Of a stretch of DNA of 64,000 nt, positions 63,650 to 64,000 are shown one piece after another. The notes under the pieces are model-generated. The model was not told the origin of the DNA and searched no databases. It saw nothing but the letters and a program-made list of their open reading frames with translations. The stretch's first letter is position 1. Each line of letters starts with the position of its first letter. The translations under genes were made by a program, and so were the position numbers. This stretch comes from Formicarius rufipectus (taxonomy: Eukaryota > Chordata > Aves > Passeriformes > Formicariidae): positions 372,001 through 436,000 of the forward strand of contig VXAU01000310.1 of NCBI GenBank assembly GCA_013399695.1, given 5' to 3'.

Positions 63650-64000
63650 GAAGAGAGATGTATAATTTCCATGGCCTTACTTAGAAGGAGTTTATGGTTT
63701 CAGACTGAGCACCTGTGGTGGGAAGCACAGTTGCTAGAGGGCAACCAAGCAGCATGGACCTGTCCAATGCACAAGGCTTGGGAGTGCAGGACATCAAGGA
63801 CCAAGACAACACAGACCACGACACCACATCCCTTCAGTGTGCAAGACAGATGCTGTAGTTCCCCTCTCCAGTTTTCCCCTAACCCTACAGGGGCTGGGTT
63901 AACCCCCATGGCTGGATGGGTGGCACAAAGGAAAAGCCACAGGAACCAGGGACAAAGAGTCTGAAATGTCCCAGCTGAGCGGCAGGTGAAGGAGCCTCGT
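63650..64000. other. Non-coding DNA, no gene seen
   Basis: The CR1 match is lost after the stop at 63647-63649. The 97-codon plus frame (63671-63964) and the 69-codon minus frame (63700-63909) overlap and have no domain. Confidence 0.5.

Noticed and set aside
1..64000. CRISPR arrays, operons, rRNA or tRNA genes, endogenous retrovirus genes
   Set aside because: No regularly spaced repeats, no structural RNA signature and no gag, pol or env-like frame or LTR pair was recognised on either strand.

Overview
The window reads as gene-poor, non-coding DNA from a bird or another sauropsid. The evidence is three CR1-type retrotransposon 3' ends or fragments in the avian style (one keeps a terminal repeated TCTATGA motif), four old MIR-like SINE pieces, low overall repeat load, AT-rich sequence, no CpG island, and no long open reading frame that looks like a conserved protein. 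The species cannot be named from this sequence.

Layout. Positions 1-24.6 kb are mostly unique AT-rich DNA with two MIR-like fragments (788-865, 10912-10998), short tandem duplications and homopolymer tracts. Several stretches are dense in homeodomain-, POU- and SOX-like motifs and small perfect inverted repeats (6587-6614, 10145-10340, 18440-18770, 21500-21760). These are guesses at conserved regulatory elements, not proven ones. At 24764-25440 lies the 3' end of a non-CR1 LINE: the end of a reverse transcriptase plus a C-terminal C2HC zinc finger, broken by a frameshift, stop codons and a 21-N assembly gap. From 25.4 to 45.5 kb there is an old hairpin-forming repeat (26915-26990), another motif-rich stretch (27095-27640), a good G-quadruplex match (28538-28564) and a MIR on the minus strand (35122-35214). 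The rest shows no gene.

From 45.5 to 56 kb the sequence holds a minus-strand CR1 3' end (45489-45600), an older plus-strand CR1/L3-like 3' end (49400-49625), a pair of about 93% identical 115-bp segments 3.6 kb apart (51260-51376 and 54873-54987), and a canonical plus-strand CR1 3' end (55735-55879). A weak two-exon coding candidate (47417-47630 joined to 48322-48344) lies here too. From 56 to 64 kb there is a probable MIR (58718-58822), a 55-N gap flanked by G runs (61416-61470), and a badly decayed CR1-type ORF2 whose endonuclease, linker and reverse-transcriptase remnants occur in the expected order (62385-63649).

No pathway or operon-like organisation exists here. If the window has a function, it is most likely as intron or intergenic DNA carrying regulatory elements. 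No new biological system is demonstrated. The best leads are the 115-bp duplicate with sharp ends, the unusual LINE, and the motif-dense candidate enhancers.
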